DNA of 17,139 bases, from contig JAFGKP010000122.1 in NCBI GenBank assembly GCA_016928455.1, forward strand, positions 1 through 17,139, given 5' to 3'. Under the pieces are notes generated by a model. It was not told where the DNA came from. It worked only from the letters and a program-made list of their open reading frames with translations, and searched no databases. The position numbers and the translations under genes were made by a program. Positions 7,455 to 13,781 of this stretch are shown here, in pieces. Positions within the stretch are counted from its first letter, which is position 1. Each line of letters opens with the position of its first letter. The stretch comes from Methanomicrobia archaeon. GTDB taxonomy: Archaea > Halobacteriota > Syntropharchaeia > Alkanophagales > Methanospirareceae.

Positions 7455-8151
7455 TGCTCTTCTCAACGATGTGATCGCGAATTCGGATTTCGTCCTCCTC
7501 GTCGCGTTCCTGCTCGGCGTCATGACCTCTATCAGTCCCTGCCCGCTCGCCACTAATATCGCGGCCATCGCGTATATTTCTCGTGACGTGAAGAATCCGC
7601 GTCACACGCCCTTCACGGGGCTCACGTACACGCTGGGCCGCATCGTCGCTTACTCGGTAATGGGTGTGGGTATCCTAGTGCTCGGCATGAATGTGATTGA
7701 TGTTTCGCTCGCGCTTCAGGGGATTCACGGCACGATCTTAGGCATGGTGATGATTGTTACCGGGCTGGTTATGATCGGACTGATCCGTCTTAATCTGACG
7801 TTTGGTAGCGGTGGTCTTACTGAGCGGCTCGGCCAGAAGGCCGCGAGATTCGGCCTGGTCGGTGCATTCCTCCTCGGAGTGCTCTTCGCGCTCGCCTTTT
7901 GTCCTTACAGCGCCGTGCTGTTCTTTGGTGCGCTGATACCGCTCGGGCTCGCCTCTGACTCAGGACTTATCCTTCCAGCAATCTACGGGCTCGGAACCGG
8001 CATTCCCGTGCTCATCTTCTCCCTATTCTTCTTCCTCGGCGTGCAGGAAATGAACAAGCACGTTAAGAACGTGTATAAGCTCGAACGGCTTTTACGCGAG
8101 GTAATAGGACTCCTCTTCGTCGCGCTTGGACTATATCTCGTCTTCGGATAG
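7447..8151 (+). CDS. arsG: ArsG/CcdA-like membrane protein
   Basis: A 234-aa protein with about six membrane segments in two similar halves. Each half carries a key Cys: TSISPCPLATNIAAIAYIS (C32) and LFALAFCPYSAVLFFGAL (C152). This is the DsbD/CcdA layout, which passes electrons across the membrane through a Cys pair; the SPCPLATNIAA form is typical of the ArsG subfamily, described as an aromatic arsenical efflux permease. ATG 7447 follows ggtgaggga and overlaps arsF by 8 bp; an in-frame ATG at 7423 lies deep in arsF and lacks a binding site. Either efflux or electron supply to ArsF would fit. Confidence 0.8.
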   Translation: MFDALLNDVIANSDFVLLVAFLLGVMTSISPCPLATNIAAIAYISRDVKNPRHTPFTGLTYTLGRIVAYSVMGVGILVLGMNVIDVSLALQGIHGTILGMVMIVTGLVMIGLIRLNLTFGSGGLTERLGQKAARFGLVGAFLLGVLFALAFCPYSAVLFFGALIPLGLASDSGLILPAIYGLGTGIPVLIFSLFFFLGVQEMNKHVKNVYKLERLLREVIGLLFVALGLYLVFG

Positions 8152-8342
8152 CACCTTTTCGCGCTCATGATCGGCACGAGCGTCTTCGATTGTGATCGGG
8201 TACTCGCAGGCCCGAAACGCATTCTGACAGTGCTTCGCATCCACGAGAATACCCCTGCTCGTACCTCTTGTCCGAGCTGTATCAGCGCTTCCCAGCCGTC
8301 AATGGTAATCCTCAGTGCTCGCTTTCTGGCCTTCGGTTCCAA
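8131..8342 (-). pseudogene. Possible small gene broken by one frameshift (unrecognised)
   Basis: On the minus strand two coding-like pieces lie in adjacent frames. The 5' piece (from about 8342, only a TTG start) reads RALRITIDGWEALIQLGQE. The 3' piece reads GILVDAKHCQNAFRACEY, then PITIEDARADHEREK, ending at stop 8131-8133. Both pieces have the G-rich first codon positions typical of coding DNA. They would join if the run of four Gs near the junction had one more base. The 3' end overlaps arsG by 21 bp. I do not recognise the family. It may be a decayed gene, an assembly error or chance. Confidence 0.3.
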
Positions 8343-8343
8343 T

Positions 8344-8366
8344 CTTTTTATATAACGATCGTTATA
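8344..8366 (+). promoter_or_regulatory. TATA box with 16-bp palindromic operator, nfu operon
   Basis: The TATA element ctttttatat runs into the perfect palindrome TATAACGATCGTTATA (8351-8366). A protein bound here would block the TATA-binding protein. Expected transcription start is near 8374, 10 nt before the ATG. Near-copies of the palindrome lie at 11920-11933 and 12169-12182, each at the promoter of another small operon in this window. Confidence 0.7.
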
Positions 8367-8383
8367 ATATTACATGAAGAGCA

Positions 8384-8626
8384 ATGATTGAAAAGGTGAA
8401 AGAGGTCATCGAGAAAGAGATCAAACCGCTCCTTATGATGGAGGGCGGTAGTATCGAGCTGGTGGGCGTGGATGACGGTATCGTCAAAGTGAAGTTGCAG
8501 GGCGCCTGTGCGGGCTGCCCCATGAGTCAATACACGCTGGTGAATTTCGTCGAGGCGACCCTAAGGGAGCGCATCCCTGACGTTAAGGGTGTCGTCCGCG
8601 TAAATGACTTTAGGGGTATGCAGTGA
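8384..8626 (+). CDS. Nfu-type iron-sulfur scaffold (NifU C-terminal domain)
   Basis: An 80-aa protein consisting only of the NifU C-terminal domain. LLMMEGGSIELVGVDDGIVKVKLQGACAGCP is split here for reading: MEGGSIELV leads the strand, and ACAGCPMS carries the cluster ligands C42 and C45. Such proteins hold a [4Fe-4S] cluster between subunits and pass it to apo-enzymes. The length is normal for stand-alone Nfu. It is the first gene of a two-gene unit with a Cys-rich mini-protein 30 bp downstream, under the ATAACGATCGTTAT operator, which suggests control by metal or redox state. Confidence 0.9.
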   Translation: MIEKVKEVIEKEIKPLLMMEGGSIELVGVDDGIVKVKLQGACAGCPMSQYTLVNFVEATLRERIPDVKGVVRVNDFRGMQ

Positions 8627-8656
8627 GTGGGTGCGATTTAAAGGAGGTGTGGGAAA

Positions 8657-8800
8657 ATGGTTAAATGTGAACTGTGCGGCACGGAAACTGAAGATCCTCT
8701 GATGCTCTACGGACGTGAGGTCTGTCGCGAGTGCTTTGAGTACTATAAGGCGATCCAGGGACGTGGATGCGGATGCTGCAGCTGCGGCTATACTAAGTGA
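8657..8800 (+). CDS. 47-residue Cys-rich protein (treble zinc-knuckle type)
   Basis: A short gene with a strong binding site (aaggaggtg, 8641-8649) and ATG 8657. It encodes 47 residues with nine Cys: KCELCG (C4, C7), VCREC (C23, C26) and the tail RGCGCCSCGYTK (five Cys). The first four match a CxxC-x15-CxxC zinc knuckle. The tail resembles metallothionein or cluster-binding sequence. No family is recognised. The link to Nfu suggests a client, a cluster carrier or a metal buffer; this is inference. Confidence 0.75.
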   Translation: MVKCELCGTETEDPLMLYGREVCRECFEYYKAIQGRGCGCCSCGYTK

Positions 8801-9080
8801 AGCCGGGCTTGCGCGATACGCGCGGAGCGAGGAGCATAGCTGCTGCCACGGTTGCCAAAATCAATTTAAACGCGGCTCTCCAACTCATCGTGAAGTCTTC
8901 GCCGAGGCGCAGGTGGCGATATATGGTTGTACTCGGGCATTGAGGATGTGCCTTCCTCGCCGCCTTTCAACAGGAAGCTGTTTATGTTCATCACAAGCAA
9001 CGCTTGGTATTCTGAGGGCATTGCCGCATCTCAAGTATGGTTTTTTGATAACTTAATAACGAGGATAATCCATCACAATC
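8801..9080. other. Gap without a supported gene
   Basis: About 280 bp between the Cys-rich mini-gene and the C2H2 promoter. Frames on both strands stay open for 50-60 codons but lack a start with a binding site and do not resemble any family I know. No terminator, tRNA or repeat is visible. Confidence 0.4.
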
Positions 9081-9094
9081 GAAACCTTTAAATA
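9081..9094 (+). promoter_or_regulatory. BRE/TATA promoter of the C2H2 gene
   Basis: gaaacctttaaata is a textbook archaeal element: purine-rich BRE followed by a TATA box. Its centre is about 26 nt before the ATG at 9117, so the mRNA is probably leaderless. No Shine-Dalgarno sequence is seen before the start, in agreement. Confidence 0.65.
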
Positions 9095-9116
9095 GAGCAA
9101 CTGTATTTCAGTCATC

Positions 9117-9386
9117 ATGGCAAAATATAAATGCAAGTATTGTAGCGAAGTCTTTGATAAGCCCCTTGATTTAGCGCGGCATGTCAGGATGAAGCACAAG
9201 CGTGCGACGAAGCGAGCGAAGAAAGCAACTGAGAAGGTAACACCGGTAGAGCAGACCAATAAGACCATTGAGGCAATTGGCATTTTGAAGGGTCTGCAGG
9301 TATCGCCTAATCTGAGTGCAGAGGAGAAAAAGCTATTAGGGGACGTAACGAAGACCTTTGAGGGGCTCTTACCAAAGGGCAAGTAA
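9117..9386 (+). CDS. Single C2H2 zinc-finger protein
   Basis: An 89-aa protein. The finger lies at residues 4-27: YKCKYCSEVFDKPLDLARHVRMKH is the C2H2 unit, with C6, C9, H22 and H27 as zinc ligands and L19 in the hydrophobic core. A very basic stretch (KRATKRAKKATEK) follows, then a region predicted helical and acidic. Small one-finger proteins of this kind are common in archaea and presumably bind DNA or RNA. It is a single gene with its own promoter, unrelated to its neighbours. Targets are unknown. Confidence 0.85.
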   Translation: MAKYKCKYCSEVFDKPLDLARHVRMKHKRATKRAKKATEKVTPVEQTNKTIEAIGILKGLQVSPNLSAEEKKLLGDVTKTFEGLLPKGK

Positions 9387-9617
9387 AATACTCACAATTA
9401 AGGGACTCAAGCAGCAGAAACGCAGTTCTTCCTATCCGCCTAGTGGGTATTCCGCTTCTTATTCATACTGATCTCTTCTCCTGGCTCCGCAGGGATCGAA
9501 TGAATACCGATTACAGGGAATCCGTTCACAGATCGAACATCGCGGCACTGTGACGACCGCGCGGTAGGGCAGGAGGGATAAAATTGATCTGAAGCGGAAG
9601 AACATCAGCAGTGTCTT

Positions 9618-9857
9618 CTACACGGCGATTAGTCTGAGAACTCCAAGAATTGCTATAACCAAACCGAATACCCCAAGAATGCCCAGATATTTTAGTTCCT
9701 CGCGAAGATACCGGAAATATGAAAAGAGAGCAAACAGGCAGAAGTTAAACAGCAGCCAGGGTTCATGTAACGCAAACGCCAGAAAACCCTGGAATCCTAA
9801 GAAACCCAGGAAACCCAACCACCACATTCCTTTTCCCGTTTCAGGTCTTTGAGTCAT
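9618..9857 (-). CDS. Small membrane protein with GFLGF repeats
   Basis: A 79-aa protein. After a short polar start (MTQRPETGKGMWW) comes the tandem LGFLGFLGFQGFLAFAL, then two further hydrophobic segments separated by YFRYLREELKY. It probably has three membrane segments, or two plus a glycine-zipper-like helix. LGFLGF tandems occur in small uncharacterised membrane proteins of archaea and Firmicutes. A TATA-like box (cgtataagt on the minus strand, about 9871-9880) stands so close to the ATG that the transcript should be leaderless. It is divergent from DUF1890. Function unknown. Confidence 0.7.
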   Translation of the reverse strand: MTQRPETGKGMWWLGFLGFLGFQGFLAFALHEPWLLFNFCLFALFSYFRYLREELKYLGILGVFGLVIAILGVLRLIAV

Positions 9858-10053
9858 ACCCAGAGATAGTACTTATACGTAATAGGTTCTTTCCAAACCC
9901 ACTACGGAGCCCTGTTTTCCGATAACTTTTGAATGCGGGAACTTTCGTACATTCCGAGACGTGCTTTGGAAATACCGTCCCCATCTGATCGCCTGTGAAG
10001 CGCGAGCAGGTGCTCGAAGCTTTATGTGGATAAAAAGATACTAGAAGAGGACG

Positions 10054-10524
10054 ATGCGTAAAAAAGCACTCATTCTGCTCGGTTGTCCAGAACTCCCGAT
10101 CCAGACGGGCATTGCACTGTACCTCGCCAGCAGGCTCAAGGACGCGGGCCTGGAGGTGTCCGTCGCGGGAACACCCACTGCGCTCCAGCTCCTCACCGTC
10201 GCGGACCCGCACGGGTACTACGTGGACAAACAGCACCTGCTCGACTTAGATTCCTGTATCAAAGCGCTGGTGGAGAAGCGCATAGCCATCGATTTGTGTG
10301 CTGTGGTGGTGCATAATGATGCTGGCGTTTCCTATCTCGCTACCGTTCGCCACATCTCCGGGGCAAAACTCGTTGCACTCGTGCTCGGTCACGATGCTGA
10401 AGCGCTCGCCGCTGAGATCGACTGCGAGTGCGAGAAGCTCGTGGCAAAGGCGGTGCATAATCCACAGTCAGCTAAGCAGCGAATAGACGCATTATTCGAG
10501 GAGACAGAACGATGGGCTGTATAG
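10054..10524 (+). CDS. DUF1890 family protein
   Basis: A 156-aa cytoplasmic protein. The start KKALILLGCPELPIQTGIAL, followed by YLASRLKDAGLEVSVAGTP and DPHGYYVDKQHLLDLDSCI, and later VVHNDAGVSYLATV, matches DUF1890, known from methanogens and related archaea. The fold looks like a Rossmann-type α/β domain, with GCPE in the first loop. It overlaps the DUF1894 gene by 13 bp, so the two are translated together; the pair is a recurring one. TATA-like sequence near 10018-10026. The biochemical role is not known to me; the distribution suggests C1 or coenzyme metabolism. Confidence 0.85.
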   Translation: MRKKALILLGCPELPIQTGIALYLASRLKDAGLEVSVAGTPTALQLLTVADPHGYYVDKQHLLDLDSCIKALVEKRIAIDLCAVVVHNDAGVSYLATVRHISGAKLVALVLGHDAEALAAEIDCECEKLVAKAVHNPQSAKQRIDALFEETERWAV

Positions 10525-10799
10525 AATTAATGGACTATAAGATCCTGCAATCACGGGTCTCGTTTAAAGAGTGCCGGGAATTCATCCTGAGCACGTGCAA
10601 AGAGGTATACGAAGTAGAGCCCGGTTATCAACTGTTTGAGATCTATTTAATCGGTAATCCACCAATTTTCGTGGGTGTGGAAGGCGATGACGTTATTTTC
10701 CCGTACGTGAAGCCCTGCCATGGCGCGTTCGTTCTGAAGATTAAAGGACCGGACGTGATCGAGCGGCTGAGAAGCGAACGAACGGCGAAGCGACAGTAA
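10512..10799 (+). CDS. DUF1894 family protein
   Basis: A 95-aa protein beginning MGCIELMDYKIL, with SFKECREFILSTCKEVYEV, PGYQLFEIYLIGNPPIFVGV and VIFPYVKPCHGAFVLKI. This matches DUF1894, which accompanies DUF1890 in methanogens. It starts inside the 3' end of DUF1890. Conserved Cys (C3, C20-region, and the Cys in KPCHG) could bind a metal or take part in redox; this is inference. No terminator is evident downstream. Confidence 0.85.
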   Translation: MGCIELMDYKILQSRVSFKECREFILSTCKEVYEVEPGYQLFEIYLIGNPPIFVGVEGDDVIFPYVKPCHGAFVLKIKGPDVIERLRSERTAKRQ

Positions 10800-10832
10800 C
10801 GGCGCGACAATCAGGTGCGGATGATGAAACAG

Positions 10833-11062
10833 TTACATCACCTCATTCGACGAGCCCGCACTTCGCTCCACCATTGAGCAGATGCCGTTGGCGGCCTTGA
10901 GCGCGGAGGCCGGGACGATCGTAATCGTTCCCCCACACCCGAACGGGTGGGATCCTAAATCCCTGTTTACGACAGGTTGGTCGGCCTGTGGCCCATCCGC
11001 AAGTGTGCATTCACAAGTGCACCCACAAGGGACGTGAGGTTCTCTCCAACCCTGCTGTTCAT
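10833..11062 (-). pseudogene. Possible third gene after DUF2284, frameshifted (unrecognised)
   Basis: An ATG at 11062 overlaps the DUF2284 stop as ATGA, a usual coupling signal. It opens a 31-codon frame (MNSRVGENLTSLVGALVNAH and on) ending in TAA. In the neighbouring frame the sequence continues as DLGSHPFGCGGTITIVPASA, then LKAANGICSMVER, to the stop at 10833-10835. That second part has strongly coding-like codons but no start of its own. The span is not a multiple of three, so one indel would restore a gene of about 76 codons. Two small stem-loops (10934-10947 and 11006-11023) lie inside. Family unknown. Confidence 0.33.
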
Positions 11063-11649
11063 TCCAGCAATACCAATCCGAACAGGATAACGGGTTGCTC
11101 GGGCGAAGTGAGCACCTCAACCTCATAGCCGGCGCGCCGCACGGTGGCGAACGCGTCAATCCCGACAGCCTCCATCGAGGGCCGCATCCGGTCCTGGTGC
11201 AGGCAAAAGCGCTTCGTCGCATGATCCAGCCGAACGTCCGGCCGTTCTGGCAGGCAATCGTCGCAATAGGAGCAGGGGAGCCCGCCCAGTGTAAAGGCCT
11301 TGTAATACCCGGCCAGGAAGGCCTGCCGCTCGAGCGCAAAGATCGTATCATGGAGCTGCTTGATCGAATCCCATAAGTGGTGGTGGATGCTTGATGGGGG
11401 CACACTGCGGTTCGGACGGGCTTCCACGCGCACGACGATCGCGCGCTCATAGCACTGTACCAGCTTCCGCGTCTCCTCGACCGCAGGCGTATAGGGCGGG
11501 CAGCCCAGATGCTTGCCATAGGCCTTACAGCCGTATCTGCACTTCCAGCGCACCCATTCTGCCACCTCGATCTCACGCGCGTGAATGAGCTTGAAATCTT
11601 TATGGATCACGCTCAGATCGACCAGAAGACTGCTCAAATCCTGCTTCAT
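11059..11649 (-). CDS. DUF2284 predicted metal-binding protein
   Basis: A 196-aa protein. DUF2284 (COG5423) features are C37-x3-C41-x8-C50 in WKCRYGCKAYGKHLGCPPYTP, then LPCSYCDDC (C126, C129, C132), and C149. The GCPPYTP motif is a family hallmark. The Cys pattern suggests an iron-sulfur cluster or zinc. The function is unknown; relatives are common in anaerobes and methanogens. It follows the 50-aa zinc-ribbon gene on the minus strand after 74 bp with no promoter seen between them, so both are probably controlled by the 11920-11933 palindrome. Confidence 0.87.
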   Translation of the reverse strand: MKQDLSSLLVDLSVIHKDFKLIHAREIEVAEWVRWKCRYGCKAYGKHLGCPPYTPAVEETRKLVQCYERAIVVRVEARPNRSVPPSSIHHHLWDSIKQLHDTIFALERQAFLAGYYKAFTLGGLPCSYCDDCLPERPDVRLDHATKRFCLHQDRMRPSMEAVGIDAFATVRRAGYEVEVLTSPEQPVILFGLVLLE

Positions 11650-11723
11650 CCGCTTCGCCCTCTAACGCGACCCACACGTAACGCACACCGACACCAACCT
11701 ACAATCCGCGCAATCTCCCGTAG

Positions 11724-11876
11724 TTAGTCCTTGATTACGTTCTCAGACCAGCATGAGGGGCATACGACCTTCTCGCCCAGCGAATCGAACTTGTTGCCGC
11801 AGTCGTTGCACTTGTAGCGCTCAACTTTTAACTGCTCAATATCGAGGTTGAAATCGCCTCCACCTGCACTGCACAT
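11724..11876 (-). CDS. 50-residue zinc-ribbon protein
   Basis: A short gene with a strong binding site (ggaggtg, 11883-11889) six bases before ATG 11876. The 50-aa product starts MCSAGGGDFNLD and carries a classic zinc ribbon: YKCNDCGNKF and VVCPSCWSEN give CxxC-x14-CxxC, the rubredoxin/zinc-ribbon spacing. Such small ribbons act as protein-interaction or metal modules. It leads the DUF2284 unit, under the ATAACRATYGTTAT operator. Confidence 0.8.
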   Translation of the reverse strand: MCSAGGGDFNLDIEQLKVERYKCNDCGNKFDSLGEKVVCPSCWSENVIKD

Positions 11877-11919
11877 AGCACACACCTCCGCTCTGTTGCG
11901 ATGAGTACAATAAATAACT

Positions 11920-11942
11920 ATAACGATTGTTATGATTTAAAG
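11920..11942 (-). promoter_or_regulatory. TATA box and palindromic operator, zinc ribbon-DUF2284 operon
   Basis: On the minus strand the TATA-like ctttaaatc (11934-11942) is followed directly by ATAACAATCGTTAT (11920-11933). This differs from the perfect palindrome of the nfu promoter by one base. Predicted transcription start is near 11910, about 35 nt before the gene. Confidence 0.65.
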
Positions 11943-11986
11943 ACCATGGCTGATTTGGTTGTGGTTCATTGAATCACCACCGGATC

Positions 11987-12094
11987 TTACACAAATTCAA
12001 GAAAGAAATAGGCACCGACGAGGATGAGAATGAGCCCGCATGGATGGTGCAGGGTATCGGCGCGCGCGAAGAACGCCGCCTTGCCGATAAGCAT
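11987..12094 (-). CDS. Possible 35-residue membrane peptide or transporter remnant
   Basis: A minus-strand frame starting at ATG 12094 encodes MLIGKAAFFARADTLHH and then PCGLILILVGAYFFLEFV, the latter a clear membrane segment. The frame is open further upstream (QCAVIFPCVV) and gives a second hydrophobic stretch, but without a start. No binding site is seen. It could be the tail of a lost transporter gene or a chance frame in an otherwise empty stretch between two divergent operators. Confidence 0.25.
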   Translation of the reverse strand: MLIGKAAFFARADTLHHPCGLILILVGAYFFLEFV

Positions 12095-12154
12095 CACCAC
12101 ACACGGGAATATGACCGCACACTGGGCATCATAGCCCGACCCTATGAGCGTAGT

Positions 12155-12182
12155 CCTTATAGAGAGAGATCACAATTGTTAT
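12155..12182 (+). promoter_or_regulatory. TATA box and near-palindromic operator, cutA operon
   Basis: A TATA-like ccttatag (12155-12162) is followed by ATCACAATTGTTAT (12169-12182). This matches the ATAACRATYGTTAT consensus except for one base in the left arm. Predicted transcription start is near 12185, giving a leader of about 36 nt with ggaaggaggtg. Confidence 0.6.
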
Positions 12183-12220
12183 AGATACCAAAGGAATACG
12201 GGAAGGAGGTGACGGAAGAG

Positions 12221-12379
12221 ATGGGAGAGGAGTTAGAGGCACTGGTGAAACGGATCGCGGCGAAGGACCTGCGCGAGGCGGCGAAGAAGCGCGGGATAAA
12301 GACCGCGTGTGTGAAGAAGATCGATCTCGCGAAGCAACTGCCACGTGAGGTTCTGGATGAGTTGAGCTCAAAGCAATGA
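12221..12379 (+). CDS. 52-residue helical protein, SAP/LEM-like
   Basis: A short gene with a very strong binding site (ggaaggaggtg, 12201-12211). The product reads MGEELEALVKRIAAKDLREA, then AKKRGIKTACVKKIDLAKQL. The two helices around RGIKTACVKK resemble the small helix-turn-helix of SAP or Rho-N domains that bind nucleic acid, but similarity is weak. It contains a single Cys. Its stop overlaps the cutA start (ATGA), so the two are translated together. Function unknown; one role could be regulatory. Confidence 0.72.
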   Translation: MGEELEALVKRIAAKDLREAAKKRGIKTACVKKIDLAKQLPREVLDELSSKQ

Positions 12380-12693
12380 GTTCGGAGTTCTGTGTGCTCC
12401 TCTGCACGACGAGTGAGGAGGAGTCTGAGCAGCTAGCGAAGCTGCTCGTAACGGAACGCCTGGCCGCCTGCGTGAACATTTCGGGTGTCCGCTCGTTTTA
12501 TCGCTGGAAGGGCGAACTTTGCGCGGATAATGAGTGCTTACTCATCATAAAGAGCGCGAAGAGCAAGATAGACCGCATACTAGCGCGGATCGAGGAAGTG
12601 CACAGTTACGAGGTGCCGGAGATACTGGTATTGCCGATTGTAGCGGGCTCTGAACAGTACCTGGAGTGGGTTGAGCGCTCGATTCGTGAATGA
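12376..12693 (+). CDS. cutA: CutA divalent-cation tolerance protein
   Basis: A 105-aa protein of the usual CutA1 length, with the family hallmarks LLCTTSEEESEQLAKLLV, RLAACVNI, SFYRWKGEL, NECLLIIKSAKSKID and HSYEVPEILVLPI. CutA forms stable trimers related in fold to PII signalling proteins. It was first linked to copper and other divalent-metal tolerance, though its exact function is debated. Here it is coupled to the 52-aa protein and lies under the shared palindrome, consistent with a metal-linked regulon. Confidence 0.93.
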   Translation: MSSEFCVLLCTTSEEESEQLAKLLVTERLAACVNISGVRSFYRWKGELCADNECLLIIKSAKSKIDRILARIEEVHSYEVPEILVLPIVAGSEQYLEWVERSIRE

Positions 12694-12792
12694 AGCGGTT
12701 GCTGAAGAGCCCTGGGTTAGGTGGGTTCCGAGCAGCCACCGAACCCTTAATCTACTCTGAATCGCTACTACCGTTACAGGAGAGAACAGTCG

Positions 12793-13638
12793 ATGATCCA
12801 CGTGGGCGTGCACGTCTCAATCGCAGGCTCGATCGATAAGGCCGTGGATCGGGCACAGGAGAAGGGCTGTGATACCTTCCAGATCTTCTCGCGCAACCCC
12901 CGTGGGTGGAAGATCAAGCCGCTCAGCGATAAGGAAGCCAGCCGTTTTGTGGAGAAGCTCGAGAAATCAGGCATCTACCCACCGGTCGATCACATGCCGT
13001 ACTTACCCAATCTCGCCGCACCGCCCGGCGAGGTCTATGACAAGTCTATAGAAGCGGTCACCGCAGAATTGCAGCGGTGCGGTGAACTTCAGATCCCGTA
13101 TCTCGTCACCCACCTGGGAAGTCACCGGGGCTCGGGTGAAGAGGAAGGACTGCAACAAATCGTCTCGGCAATTAACACCGCATTCCGTGAGGTTGAGAAC
13201 GGCGTCATGTTGCTCCTGGAGAATACCGCGGACACCAAGAACAGTATGGGCGGCACCTTTGAGCACATACGCCGGATCATTGATCAGATCGAGCAGAAGG
13301 ACCGGATCGGCATCTGCTTCGATACCTGTCACGCTTTTGTTGCCGGCTATGAGCTGCGAACCAAAGCGAACCTGGAGAAAACGCTGCAGCACTTCGATGA
13401 CGTGTTAGGACTTGAACAGCTCACGCTCATCCATCTCAACGATGCAAAGGGCGGGCTCGGCTCCAAACTTGATCGTCACGAACATATCGGCCTTGGGTAT
13501 ATTGGTGAGGACGGGTTCCGGGTGATTCTACACGACGAGCGGATCATTAAGCTGCCGATTATCCTCGAAACACCGGTTGACGACCGGCGGGGAGATAGTG
13601 AGAATCTGCAGAAAGTGCGAGAGCTTGCTGCGCACTAA
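12793..13638 (+). CDS. nfo: Endonuclease IV (AP endonuclease)
   Basis: A 281-aa TIM-barrel nuclease that cuts DNA 5' of abasic sites and some damaged bases. The zinc ligands of the E. coli enzyme can be placed: H67 (VDHMPY), H107 (VTHLGSH), E143 (LLENTA), D177 and H180 (CFDTCHAF), H214 (LIHLND), D227 and H229 (KLDRHEHIG), and E259 (ILETP). The length is normal and the protein appears complete. The binding site aggaga precedes the ATG at 12793. It is a single gene with no clear operon partner, 99 bp after cutA. Confidence 0.95.
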   Translation: MIHVGVHVSIAGSIDKAVDRAQEKGCDTFQIFSRNPRGWKIKPLSDKEASRFVEKLEKSGIYPPVDHMPYLPNLAAPPGEVYDKSIEAVTAELQRCGELQIPYLVTHLGSHRGSGEEEGLQQIVSAINTAFREVENGVMLLLENTADTKNSMGGTFEHIRRIIDQIEQKDRIGICFDTCHAFVAGYELRTKANLEKTLQHFDDVLGLEQLTLIHLNDAKGGLGSKLDRHEHIGLGYIGEDGFRVILHDERIIKLPIILETPVDDRRGDSENLQKVRELAAH

Positions 13639-13781
13639 TGCACGTACATAAAGTCCGCTTTAATATCGCAGTGCCGACGTTACCAGCCACTTTCTATTAC
13701 AATTAATATTCACGAATCTTGTATAAATTGTCGTTTAGATACCGGTAAATATCGGTCTTTTAAAAGCTTACTGATGAGTTT
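13639..13781. other. AT-rich intergenic stretch upstream of the amt1 control region
   Basis: No gene is seen. An imperfect inverted repeat ACCGGTAAATATCGGT followed by tctttt (13741-13762) could act as a weak terminator for nfo, but it lies about 100 bp beyond the stop. The AT-richness contrasts strongly with the flanking genes. Confidence 0.4.

Noticed and set aside
8801..9056. Several open frames on both strands, one 49-codon ATG-started frame on the minus strand
   Set aside because: No ribosome binding site or promoter suits any of them, and the competing frames look equally (un)likely; none resembles a known family.
9440..9604. Minus-strand frame of about 54 codons between the C2H2 and GFLGF genes
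   Set aside because: It has no ATG start except near its end, no binding site and an unusual Ser/Cys/Pro composition; no family is recognised.
10934..11023. Two short inverted repeats (CACCCG-aa-CGGGTG and GTGCA...TGCAC) as structured RNA or IS ends
   Set aside because: The loops or stems are too short, there is no T-run, target duplication or transposase, and they lie inside coding-like sequence.
11969..12184. A 71-codon plus-strand frame before the cutA operon
   Set aside because: It runs through the TATA box and operator at 12155-12182, is extremely rich in charged residues and His, and has no binding site.
13741..13762. ACCGGTAAATATCGGT followed by tctttt as nfo terminator
   Set aside because: The stem is imperfect and lies about 100 bp past the stop; it was mentioned only as a possibility.
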